DNA of 64,000 nucleotides from SAR324 cluster bacterium (GCA_028281495.1 JANQJU010000064.1:558001-622000); one strand, 5' to 3'; counted from the stretch's first letter, positions 44,468 through 52,267 are shown. Numbers and translations are program-made. The notes: generated by a model from the letters alone, not told the origin.

Positions 44468-45355
44468 TCAAACTTGACGTCCCACAGCATCCGCTACTTT
44501 CCGCATGCTTTGCATCAGGTCTTCAAATTCTGCAAAGTTCAAGGGTTGTAGAGGATCAACGGCTGAATTCTTAGGATCAGGATGCACTTCAATCATGATC
44601 CCATCCGCACCGCCTGCCACCGAAGCCAAGGCCATTGGCTTCACCCACGGCGCCCAGAAAGTGGCATGACTTGGATCGACCACCACGGGTAAATGAGTCA
44701 CTTCTTGTGCCGCAGGAACCACTTGAAGATCGAGTAAAAATCGAGAAGAACCACGATGGGTGTGAGGAGCCGAAACCCCACGTTCGCACAAGATAATTTT
44801 TTCGTTGCCTTCGACCATTGCATATTCTGCAGCCCCCAACCAATCTCGCAAAGAACAACCGAAATGGCGCTTAATCATTAAGGGTTTGCCCGTTTTGGCA
44901 CAGGCCGTGATGAACGGATAATTCTGCATGTTTCGCGCTCCGATCTGTAGAATATCTGCAACTTCCGCAACCAAAGGGATGAACTTTTCTTCCATGACCT
45001 CAGTGATGATCCCAATTCCCGTTGCTTCTTTTGCTTTTTTCAACCATTCAATTCCGGCTTCGCGGGTTTCGTTGTACTTGCTGGAACGGTAAGGGAATGT
45101 GAGCGGCTTGAAGGCACCTCCACGCAAAAATTGAGCACCGGAAGCCTGGATCGCTTTAGCCGTTTCCACAATCAAACTCTCGGATTCCACCATATTGGGG
45201 CCGGCAAATACGGGCACTAAGTCTCCGCCAAATTCCGCACCAGCAATGGTGAACCGGCTCCGATGTTCTGGGTCTTTTTTTGCGGCTAGTGGAAATTTAG
45301 TCTTCAAATCGTCTTCACTGATGTCTTTTCCTGGGAATTTATTTTCAATTTCCAT
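44468..45355 (-). CDS. 3-deoxy-7-phosphoheptulonate synthase family protein with Asn in place of the metal-binding Cys
   Basis: 295 residues, closest to the compact DAHP synthases (AroA/KDO8P-synthase fold). Motifs are LRGGAFKPLTFPYRS, LQIGARNMQNYPF, IILCERGV, VVVDPSHATFW (metal-binding His), MIEVHPDPK (metal-binding Glu) and VDPLQPL (Asp). The first metal ligand, Cys in the family motif AGPCSVES, is Asn54 here (AGPNMVES, codon AAT at 45194-45196). In KDO8P synthases the same Cys/Asn swap separates metal-dependent from metal-independent enzymes. Lys-Arg-Gly is also changed (IKRHFG). It could be an ordinary DAHP synthase or act on another sugar phosphate. An aroE-like gene follows and a glycosyltransferase-cytidylyltransferase gene precedes it. 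Confidence 0.85.
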   Translation of the reverse strand: MEIENKFPGKDISEDDLKTKFPLAAKKDPEHRSRFTIAGAEFGGDLVPVFAGPNMVESESLIVETAKAIQASGAQFLRGGAFKPLTFPYRSSKYNETREAGIEWLKKAKEATGIGIITEVMEEKFIPLVAEVADILQIGARNMQNYPFITACAKTGKPLMIKRHFGCSLRDWLGAAEYAMVEGNEKIILCERGVSAPHTHRGSSRFLLDLQVVPAAQEVTHLPVVVDPSHATFWAPWVKPMALASVAGGADGIMIEVHPDPKNSAVDPLQPLNFAEFEDLMQSMRKVADAVGRQV

Positions 45356-45476
45356 CCTGCTCCTTCGGTTCGTTGAGTTAATGAACGGGGATCGTTCAAT
45401 GATTAATCAATGATTAATTTTTGTTTTGGGGGCGACGAGGTCGGAGTTTATGGCAAAAGGAGTCTTACCAGTCTAT

Positions 45477-46841
45477 CTATTGGTAGTGATCTTTCCACCA
45501 AGCTTCCAAAATTTGGTGGGCGTAGGCCAATGATGTTTTTTCTCGAACCTCCATATCGCTGTAGCTTTCAGTAATTTCCAAAATGCCAGCATTCTCTCCA
45601 ACGATGGTGCCTTGTCGGATCAATTGCGGATGCGTGACACATCCCAAACCCAGCAGACTGATATACACACATTCGTCCTTCCACTGTCGAGGCATGAAAC
45701 CAGGACCATGCATAGTAGCTTCGCCATTCTCCTGAAGCCATGTGGATCGATATTCCGGTTTAACCGGCACAACACTATCGAGTCCCTCGTTCACTAATTT
45801 GGTAATGAGTGTGTCAATGAATCCTGGAGGACGGAAAGGATATGTTTCTTCCATCAGCACCAATAGGTCGGGAAAGATCTGGCGATTTTCGAGTTGCTCC
45901 AAAGAATACTGCAACACGGTACTCAAATCCACGTGCTCCAAGGAAAGTTCATTGGGACGGAAGAAGGGCACCTCGACTCTCGCTTGTTCAGCCACTTCTG
46001 CTGTTCGATGACTGTCGGTGGCAACAATCACTCGGTTGATAAACTGAGACCGTTTGGCATGCTCAATGGTATATTCCATCAGTGGCTTATCCCCACAGCA
46101 TTTGGGTTCTCCTTTGATAGGAATCAATGCAACGATATTGAGTGCATTGGCATCCAAAGTGGCCTTTCTAAGTGTATGTTCATTATCCATTGATTCCAGC
46201 ACTCGCACCACGTTTTTACAACGCTGCAAGTCCATATCTTGATGGATACCATGATAGTGAAACACGCTCGCTTCCGGTTCATACACTAAGTGGTAGTTAC
46301 TCTGTTGCAAGACCTGTTTGGCCCAGACGCGGTCTTCAATATTGGTGACTCTTTCATCAAACGGGATTTGGTCCCACACCTCACGCCGAACGGCACTGTT
46401 GGCATTGTGAAAGAAAGGATCTTTTTTTTGGATCTTCTTATCGAGGCCAAACACGATCAACAAATCGCGTTTGTCAAAATCGCTGCTAAACGACATCGGC
46501 TCTTGCCGTCCATACACTCCGGCTACATTGGGGTCTTCAAAGTTCTTCAAAAGGTTCTCTAGCCAAGTGGGATGAACCGGGATGCAATGACCGGATAAGC
46601 ATACAATGACGTCTCCTGAAGAATGGCGGACTCCCAAATTGATAGCTTTGCCAGGAAGAAATTTCTCAATTTCAAGAAGCTTGATGTCGAAGGCTTGGGC
46701 TTTAGATACGGTTTTATCCGTGCTCTGGTTGTCCACAAGGATGACTTCAAAGTCTTGGTGAGTTTGATCGAAGATGGATCGCAGACATGAACCGATCCAC
46801 TTTTCTTCATTTTTGGTGCGGATGATAATTGAAGCTCGCAT
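45477..46841 (-). CDS. Glycosyltransferase family 2 fused to a CMP-sugar synthetase-like domain
   Basis: 454 residues in two domains. Residues 1-215 are GT2: IIIRTKNEEKWIGSCLRSIF, ILVDNQSTDKT, and CLSGHCIPVHPTWLENLL where GT2 normally has DxD, with RREVWDQIPFDER downstream. Residues 236-454 resemble CMP-ulosonate synthetases (NeuA/KdsB type): ALIPIKGEPK, KPLMEYTIEHAK, VIVATDSHRTAEVAEQ and LVLMEETYPFR. Such enzymes activate 3-deoxy-2-ulosonic acids. Fusion to the transferase suggests channelling from activation to transfer. 21 bp downstream of the Gfo/Idh gene on the same strand. Confidence 0.82.
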   Translation of the reverse strand: MRASIIIRTKNEEKWIGSCLRSIFDQTHQDFEVILVDNQSTDKTVSKAQAFDIKLLEIEKFLPGKAINLGVRHSSGDVIVCLSGHCIPVHPTWLENLLKNFEDPNVAGVYGRQEPMSFSSDFDKRDLLIVFGLDKKIQKKDPFFHNANSAVRREVWDQIPFDERVTNIEDRVWAKQVLQQSNYHLVYEPEASVFHYHGIHQDMDLQRCKNVVRVLESMDNEHTLRKATLDANALNIVALIPIKGEPKCCGDKPLMEYTIEHAKRSQFINRVIVATDSHRTAEVAEQARVEVPFFRPNELSLEHVDLSTVLQYSLEQLENRQIFPDLLVLMEETYPFRPPGFIDTLITKLVNEGLDSVVPVKPEYRSTWLQENGEATMHGPGFMPRQWKDECVYISLLGLGCVTHPQLIRQGTIVGENAGILEITESYSDMEVREKTSLAYAHQILEAWWKDHYQ

Positions 46842-46862
46842 ATACCTTTCCTAGAGGCACAT

Positions 46863-47933
46863 TCAACGTTTGCCAAGTCGCTCTGATTCGGGGCAACTTT
46901 GTAAATCAACCCATCCGTCTTGCTCGACGCTGCTGTAGAGCGCATGGATCAGTTGAACGGTTTCCACCGTTTCCTGTAGAGAAATGGGGGGGACTGTATT
47001 GTTGTTTTGGAGACGCTCAACGATTTGCTGGAGCAAGGGAATATGACTCCACCCATAACCGTTTTCGACTTCTTGAGAATAATCTTCGGGAACGGAAGCA
47101 TCGCCTTCTTGTGGCTCAACAAAGTTCCAAGTTACGATTTCATTCAAGCCAATACCGCCAATCATCACCATGCCGCCCTCCCCAACAATGGAGATGGAGG
47201 CCTCAAAATCTTTCGGACGAGCTGCCGTGGTCACCTCAATCGTGCCTAAAGCGCAGTTGTGGAATTGCAATACTGCGGTCATGGTGTCTTCAGCTTCCAA
47301 TTGGTTCAGACGGTTCGCTTGAGAAGCACAGACTCGATCAATCGGACCACATAGCCAATTCAACGCATCTACATGATGGATGGCTTGTTGATTGATCACA
47401 CCGCCGTCCATCGCCCAAGTGCCGTGCCAACCATCCTCGTAATAAGGTTGGAACCGGCACCATCTTAAACGGATCGAAGCCGTGACGATTTTACCAAAGC
47501 GCCCTTGCTTCAAGGCTTGCCGAAGCACTTGAATTGAAGGATTCAAACGATTTTGAAAGGCCACACAACACATCAAATTGAGCTCTTTGGACAAGCGTTC
47601 CAATTCTTCCACTTGAGCGGGGATTAAACTAGGAGGCTTCTCCACCCAAACATGGCGTCCGGCGAGTAAAGCAGCCTTGGTATGCTCGAAGTGTAAACCG
47701 CTCGGAGTGAGCACGACCACTAAGTCGATGTTAGAGTCGCTAAGAAAAGACTCAGAATCAGTGTAGACTTTCGCTTCACTGCCCTGTGCCAATTTTTCAG
47801 CACGTTCGACAATGATGTCGTGATAAGCAACTACCTGAGCACCGACTTTTTCATTTCCAGGGAAAACCTTTTGATGATAGTGCTGGGCAATTCGACCACA
47901 CCCCCAAACGCCGATTTTAATCGTCTTTTCCAC
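46863..47933 (-). CDS. Gfo/Idh/MocA family oxidoreductase
   Basis: 356 residues. N-terminal NAD(P)-binding motif IKIGVWGCGRIAQHYHQKV, VVVLTPSGLHFEHTKAALLAG, and the catalytic EKP (HVWVEKPPSLIPAQVEEL) near residue 100. C-terminal GGVINQQAIHHVDALNWLCG carries the conserved His-x-x-Asp. The family oxidises or reduces sugars and cyclitols. It is the first gene of the minus-strand operon and divergent from the carbamoyltransferase. The substrate is unknown. Confidence 0.9.
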   Translation of the reverse strand: MEKTIKIGVWGCGRIAQHYHQKVFPGNEKVGAQVVAYHDIIVERAEKLAQGSEAKVYTDSESFLSDSNIDLVVVLTPSGLHFEHTKAALLAGRHVWVEKPPSLIPAQVEELERLSKELNLMCCVAFQNRLNPSIQVLRQALKQGRFGKIVTASIRLRWCRFQPYYEDGWHGTWAMDGGVINQQAIHHVDALNWLCGPIDRVCASQANRLNQLEAEDTMTAVLQFHNCALGTIEVTTAARPKDFEASISIVGEGGMVMIGGIGLNEIVTWNFVEPQEGDASVPEDYSQEVENGYGWSHIPLLQQIVERLQNNNTVPPISLQETVETVQLIHALYSSVEQDGWVDLQSCPESERLGKR

Positions 47934-48391
47934 GTTCGACCTTTTCGGTTTGTTTTTTAAGAAAAATCGTCCCTATACTTGAACCTAAGGTTTGTATATT
48001 TTGCAAAGAAGGGCAGGCTAGCATTAAGGAAGGAGAAAAACATAGATTCATCGATAGGTGAGTCGGGACATTTTTGAATTGATTGCATGCGTTCAAAATT
48101 TGAACATTAAAAAAGATAAAAGGTGATGCTTGCATTGTCAAGTAACAAATCAGGCCGTTTGAACCCTTTGAGCTACCTGGAAATATCTTGTAGTTTCCGG
48201 ATGTTTCGAGGTTCTGAAACCTTCTTGAACCCTTACAACATACGATCTAGTTTGACCTTTCCATGGAGACCTCTATAGGTTCATGGCATTTTTTATCGAG
48301 GGCTGCAACATCCCTCCTCTGATGACGACCTGCGGCAGGCCACCCTCTCCTACCACACCTCTAATTTCAACTAACTATCAACTGAAGCCTT
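47934..48391. promoter_or_regulatory. Divergent intergenic region with palindrome GTTCAAA-A-TTTGAAC
   Basis: 458 bp between the dehydrogenase and the carbamoyltransferase genes, no gene seen. A perfect 15-bp palindrome lies at 48091-48105. The 14-mer AAATTTGAACATTA that includes its right arm recurs at 63363-63376, upstream of another glycosyltransferase gene. CCTGC-GG-CAGG near 48330 is a small hairpin. Confidence 0.5.
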
Positions 48392-50209
48392 ATGAAGATT
48401 CTTGGAATTCATTACGGACATGACGCGAATGCGGCCATTATCGAAGATGGAAAAGTATTGTTTGCAATATCGGAAGAACGGATCAACCGGAAAAAGTTTT
48501 ATTGGGGATTTCCGTTTCAATCCATCGCATGGTGCTTAAAACACACGGACCTTGCTCCTCAACAGATCGACCATGTTGCGTTGGTGAATTTGAATGCTCA
48601 GCAAGACACGTTAGGCAATACGTTGCCGAACTTCTATGAACGATTGAATCGTCGTGTTCCTCAATTTGCTTCCGTACTCAACTTGCCATTGATCATTTTC
48701 GACAATTTGGTGCAAGGGAACCTGCGTCGTTCCATAGCCCGTTCCATGTTATTCGAAACATTGAAGGATCTCGGTTTTCCCAAACACAAGGTCCGTTTTG
48801 TCGATCACCATCTTGCTCATGCTGCGGGTGCCTTTTTTCTATCAGGTTTTCGTGATTCACTGGTGGTGACTTCCGATGGCAAAGGCGATTTGGTGTCACA
48901 TCGAACTTATCTCGCACGAGACAACTATTTCGAATATTTGCATGAATCGCCTGATTTCAATTCTATTGGATTATTTTATTCCTGCATCACCGAATACTTA
49001 GGGTTCAAAGTATTGCGTCATGAAGGAAAGATCACAGGCTTGGCAGCTTATGGCGATCCCAAAAAGACCGCTCATATCCCCCCACCAGTGAGCCTATCAG
49101 CCAACGGTATGTCCACTCAAAACAACTTAATCCCCGAGGCACGTTTTAATGACGTGTATTGGGGCTATCGACAATTTTATGAGGAAGATCCTCAATTGTT
49201 TTACAAAATTCTGACAACCAAAAGTGCCGTGTTGTTTGAATATGCACGTTATGCCACGAATCAGTTGTTCAAGAAGAGCTTTTCTGGACTGGAAAAAGAA
49301 CATGTGGCTGCCTTTGCTCAAAAGCACCTCGAAGATGTTTTGGTGAAATTGGTTCATCAACAGGTCAAGCGCTATAATACAAATCGAGTGGCAATGAGCG
49401 GCGGAACCTTCGGAAATGTGCGTCTGAATCAAAAAATTGCAGAACTGCCTGAAGTGGATGAAGTCTACATTCAACCCGCGATGGGTGATGGCGGACTAGG
49501 AGTTGGCAGTGCGGTTTGGATGTATTGGGATCTTAGCGAGAAGTGGGAGCATGAATTTTTAGAGCAAGTTTATCTGGGGCCGGAATATTCAGACGATCAA
49601 ATCTTCAAAGCCATCCAAGCCGTGGGTTTACCCCATCTCAAGTTGGACGATATTGAAGGTGAAGTGGGCAAAGCGCTCAAAAACAACAAGATAGTTGGGC
49701 GTTTTCATGGCCAGATGGAGTGGGGGCCACGTGCTCTTGGCAATCGCAGCATCCTTGCCTCTCCGCAAGATGCCACCATCAACGAGACTTTAAACCATCG
49801 CCTCAATCGGACTGAGTTCATGCCTTTTGCTCCTATCATTCTAGAGGATCACGCAGCAGATTACTTCGTCGGTTATGCTTCCGAGCAACTCGCTCCTCGC
49901 TTTATGACGGTTACTTATGAAGTGGCTCCCCCCAAGCGTAATTTGATTCCAGCAGTGGTTCATGTGGATGGCACGGCTCGTCCCCAGGTCGTTCGAGAAT
50001 CTGAAAATCCTTCCTTGCATCGCATACTGAGCGCCTACCTCAAGCAGTCCGGGTTACCCGTTCTCATCAACACCAGCTTCAACATGCACGAAGAACCCAT
50101 CGTGTGTACCCCTCAAGACGCCATTCGTGCCTATCAAGCAGGAGCCATCGACATTTTGGCCATCGGGAATTATTGGGTGTCGGACGAGTCCTTATTGCCG
50201 AAAAGTTAA
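48392..50209 (+). CDS. Carbamoyltransferase, NodU/CmcH family
   Basis: Transfers a carbamoyl group from carbamoyl phosphate to a hydroxyl, via carbamoyl-AMP. 605 residues. The N-terminal ASKHA-type domain has ILGIHYGHDANAAIIEDGK, ISEERINRKK and VDHHLAHAAGAFFLSG (metal and nucleotide binding). The C-terminal YrdC-like half has MEWGPRALGNRSILASPQ and LINTSFNMHEEPIVCTPQDA. Known relatives carbamoylate Nod factors, cephamycin, novobiocin and sugars. Divergent from the four-gene dehydrogenase/glycosyltransferase operon, which suggests a carbamoylated glycan. Confidence 0.93.
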   Translation: MKILGIHYGHDANAAIIEDGKVLFAISEERINRKKFYWGFPFQSIAWCLKHTDLAPQQIDHVALVNLNAQQDTLGNTLPNFYERLNRRVPQFASVLNLPLIIFDNLVQGNLRRSIARSMLFETLKDLGFPKHKVRFVDHHLAHAAGAFFLSGFRDSLVVTSDGKGDLVSHRTYLARDNYFEYLHESPDFNSIGLFYSCITEYLGFKVLRHEGKITGLAAYGDPKKTAHIPPPVSLSANGMSTQNNLIPEARFNDVYWGYRQFYEEDPQLFYKILTTKSAVLFEYARYATNQLFKKSFSGLEKEHVAAFAQKHLEDVLVKLVHQQVKRYNTNRVAMSGGTFGNVRLNQKIAELPEVDEVYIQPAMGDGGLGVGSAVWMYWDLSEKWEHEFLEQVYLGPEYSDDQIFKAIQAVGLPHLKLDDIEGEVGKALKNNKIVGRFHGQMEWGPRALGNRSILASPQDATINETLNHRLNRTEFMPFAPIILEDHAADYFVGYASEQLAPRFMTVTYEVAPPKRNLIPAVVHVDGTARPQVVRESENPSLHRILSAYLKQSGLPVLINTSFNMHEEPIVCTPQDAIRAYQAGAIDILAIGNYWVSDESLLPKS

Positions 50210-50244
50210 AATCGCTTACTTGCTCCAAATCATTGATACTATTC

Positions 50245-50349
50245 GGTCGATTCTAGAAAGATTCAGGTCGATTCTAGAAAGATTCAGGTCGATTCTAGAA
50301 AGAATTAGGTCGATTTTAGAAAGATTGAAGTCGATTTTGAAATGACTGG
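50245..50349. repeat. Five tandem 21-bp repeats
   Basis: Copies at 50245, 50266, 50287, 50308 and 50329. Copies 1 and 2 are identical; copies 3-5 diverge progressively. The first three units contain the palindrome TTCTAGAA. The array starts 35 bp after the carbamoyltransferase stop. The 21-bp period places each unit on the same helical face. Confidence 0.9.
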
Positions 50350-50370
50350 AGGTGCTATAGGGCGATTTGG

Positions 50371-50464
50371 GACGTTGGGGTGCAATTTGGGACGACTTTG
50401 GACGACTTGGTAATTTGCGATGAAATTCAGGACGTCGGGATGCAATTTGGGACGACTTTGGACG
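50371..50464. repeat. 34-bp direct repeat with 60-bp period
   Basis: 50371-50404 and 50431-50464 differ at two positions (GACGTTGGGG versus GACGTCGGGA, then identical TGCAATTTGGGACGACTTTG and on). The intervening sequence contains further GGACG/TTTGG words, so this may be an eroded longer array. Confidence 0.8.
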
Positions 50465-50520
50465 CCAACAAGGTTTCTTTTTACAAAAGATGACTTTATT
50501 ATTTTCTTACAGCCTCCTCA

Positions 50521-50568
50521 CAGGTCACTGACTTGTTCTTAACCTATCCCCCGCGTGTTAGTGACCTG
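50521..50568 (-). repeat. Hairpin element A with conserved GGGGGATAGG loop
   Basis: On the minus strand CAGGTCACTAAC pairs with GTCAGTGACCTG (12 bp, one A-C mismatch) around a 24-nt loop containing CGGGGGATAGG and AAGAA. Related to element B, 18 bp away. Confidence 0.75.
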
Positions 50569-50586
50569 CCCCCAAACCAATTATTC

Positions 50587-50637
50587 CCCAGGCCAATGGC
50601 TTCTTCCTCCTATTCCCCCGTTCGCCAATGGCCTGGG
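50587..50637 (-). repeat. Hairpin element B with conserved GGGGGAATAGG loop
   Basis: On the minus strand CCCAGGCCATTGGC pairs with GCCATTGGCCTGGG (14 bp, one T-T mismatch) around a 23-nt loop containing CGGGGGAATAGG and AAGAA. It starts 12 bp beyond the gloA stop and may also serve as its 3' hairpin, though no U-tract follows. Confidence 0.75.
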
Positions 50638-50649
50638 ATGTTTCATAGA

Positions 50650-51066
50650 CTACCACTCTCCTTGACTGGGCATGGATTTCCAAGGTTCTTCGAGGGGTAG
50701 TGCTTCTCCTTCCTGCAACAATTCCACTGATATCGAATCAGGCGACCGTACAAAAGCCATGCGGCCATCTCGAGGAGGTCTTAATATTGTGATACCGGCA
50801 TCTTGCAAGCGTTGGCAGGTTTCGTAGATATTTTCGACCGAATAGGCCAAATGCCCGAAGTTGCGTCCTACAGAGTAAGGCTCGGATTGATCCCAATTGT
50901 ATGTCAGTTCCACTTCCGGTTCTCCGGGAGCTGTGGCTAAAAAAGCCAAAGTGAACTTGCCTTCGGGGTACTCGTTTCGTCGGGTTTCTTGTAACCCCAA
51001 GTGCTTAAAAAATGTGATGGCAGCCTCTAAATCTCGAACTCGGATCATCGTGTGAAGATAGTGCAT
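50650..51066 (-). CDS. gloA: Lactoylglutathione lyase (glyoxalase I)
   Basis: VOC-fold metalloenzyme converting the hemithioacetal of methylglyoxal and glutathione to lactoylglutathione. 138 residues from ATG 51066 (MHYLHTMIRV), with AAAGG upstream. The four metal ligands are visible: His in LHTMIRVRDLEAA, Glu in EVELTYNWDQSE, His in NFGHLAYSVENI, and Glu in SISVELLQEGE. Very similar to E. coli GloA in layout. The neighbourhood is rich in repeats and includes a recombinase. Confidence 0.94.
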   Translation of the reverse strand: MHYLHTMIRVRDLEAAITFFKHLGLQETRRNEYPEGKFTLAFLATAPGEPEVELTYNWDQSEPYSVGRNFGHLAYSVENIYETCQRLQDAGITILRPPRDGRMAFVRSPDSISVELLQEGEALPLEEPWKSMPSQGEW

Positions 51067-51101
51067 AGTGCCTTTCTGTTTTAAAGAATTCACTCAAAGT
51101 G

Positions 51102-51141
51102 ATCTCCTTTGTGTCTTGATAGAGGGACTTTCAAAGGAGAT
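51102..51141. repeat. 10-bp inverted repeat upstream of gloA
   Basis: ATCTCCTTTG (51102-51111) and CAAAGGAGAT (51132-51141), 20-bp spacing. The same AAGGAGAT word forms a perfect palindrome at 51295-51308, next to the recombinase stop. Confidence 0.7.
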
Positions 51142-51269
51142 GGTTATGACTAAACAGATCCCTAAAGGAATCGAATCTTTATAGTATGTAACGGGTCGTT
51201 TGATCCTCGTAAACAATTAATGTTCATGAGTGTGTTGAGGCCCAAGAAGAAGTTAGAAAACCTTGGGGG

Positions 51270-51281
51270 AGGGGCATCCCC
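51270..51281 (+). repeat. 12-bp direct repeat AGGGGCATCCCC, left copy
   Basis: Identical to 52301-52312 on the same strand. The two copies bracket the recombinase gene. Each is itself a near-perfect hairpin (GGGG-CAT-CCCC). Candidate element boundary or attachment site. Confidence 0.6.
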
Positions 51282-51294
51282 CGATGAGCGGTTA

Positions 51295-51308
51295 AAGGAG
51301 ATCTCCTT
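51295..51308. repeat. Perfect 14-bp palindrome AAGGAGATCTCCTT
   Basis: Lies 12 bp beyond the recombinase stop codon, inside the 12-bp direct repeats. It shares AAGGAGAT with the inverted repeat at 51102-51141. Possible recombinase arm site; it lacks a U-tract, so it is a poor terminator. Confidence 0.6.
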
Positions 51309-51319
51309 AATGCGGCAGG

Positions 51320-52267
51320 TCAAATGCGAGGAAGGCTATCGGTTGGGTTCTTTTGCAGAATTTCTTGGTCGTGAAAATAGCGGATGGTGGTATTCGCTGA
51401 GGAATGACGAGCGTAAGCCTGCACTTTCTGAAGCGGCTCTCCCATCTCCAAGGCGAGCGTGATTGCCGTGTGGCGCATATAATGTGCGGAGATATCAAGA
51501 CCGACAGCCTTACCCAGGCGCACAACAACATCATTCACACCTTTCCCCGTCATTTTTTTTCCCCAGGTGCGAAAACTGAGGGAAGGAAAGACCCAATCAG
51601 TATAAATTTCATATTCGAACAAAATGTCTTTCCATTCTAATAGTTCGGTATGCAGTTCCGTACGAATCTTGAGACGCTGAGGAATACCACTTTTGGTTTG
51701 ATTGATGACCGCAACATGAAAGGGTCCATCTTGACGGATATCTTCCCATTTGAGATTCGCCACTTCGCTGCGTCGGGCCGCCGTGAAGTATAAGAAACGC
51801 AACATGAGTCCATTGCGTCGGCGACAGAGAGCAGCACTCCGAGCATCATAGGGTTCAATTTCGTTCGCCCGAATCATCGCATTCAATTGAGCAACACGTA
51901 ATGCGCCTTTGTTACTGATCTCCGAAACCTTCTCGTTTCGAATGACTGTGGATTTGAATGGGTTTTGACCAATATAGTTGAATTCAGCTAAGACCTTGAA
52001 CACCTTACGCAAGGCACTCATGGTTTGATTGATGCTGGATGCCTTTTTTCCTTCCGATTTGAGAATATTTTTGTATTCCAAAATTCTCAGACTAGTCAGT
52101 TTTTCCAGATCTCTCATTTCCTCGATTCCTGCCCACTTTTGGAAGTCGCGAAATACCCGCGCATAGGCCCGACGGGTGTTCGGCTTGTAGTCCTCAAACA
52201 CCAGCTTGAGTGCTTCTGCCGGCGAAATATCGCCGTTTCCTGCCTGTTGAATGACTGTGAGTTCCAT
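51320..52267 (-). CDS. Tyrosine recombinase/integrase
   Basis: About 315 residues. N-terminal SAM-like core-binding domain (residues 20-100, TRRAYARVFRDFQKWAG and SALRKVFKVLAEFNYIGQNPF). The catalytic domain carries Arg in FTAARRSEVANLKWEDI, Lys in NQTKSGIPQRLKI, the HxxR box HYMRHTAITLALEMG, and a final His region YARHSSANTTIRYFHD with the nucleophile Tyr. All catalytic residues are present, so it is probably active. Start chosen at ATG 52267 with GAGGG upstream; GTG 52291 is also possible. The gene alone fills the space between two 12-bp direct repeats. Confidence 0.92.
   Translation of the reverse strand: MELTVIQQAGNGDISPAEALKLVFEDYKPNTRRAYARVFRDFQKWAGIEEMRDLEKLTSLRILEYKNILKSEGKKASSINQTMSALRKVFKVLAEFNYIGQNPFKSTVIRNEKVSEISNKGALRVAQLNAMIRANEIEPYDARSAALCRRRNGLMLRFLYFTAARRSEVANLKWEDIRQDGPFHVAVINQTKSGIPQRLKIRTELHTELLEWKDILFEYEIYTDWVFPSLSFRTWGKKMTGKGVNDVVVRLGKAVGLDISAHYMRHTAITLALEMGEPLQKVQAYARHSSANTTIRYFHDQEILQKNPTDSLPRI

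Noticed and set aside
50127..50345. Small plus-strand ORF encoding heptad repeats (RSILERF)
   Set aside because: It begins inside the carbamoyltransferase in another frame without a Shine-Dalgarno; the heptads follow from the 21-bp DNA repeat.
50245..50349. CRISPR array
   Set aside because: The 21-bp units abut without unique spacers, and no cas genes are present.
51220..51462. 80-residue plus-strand ORF
   Set aside because: Over half is antisense to the recombinase gene, and no family features were seen.
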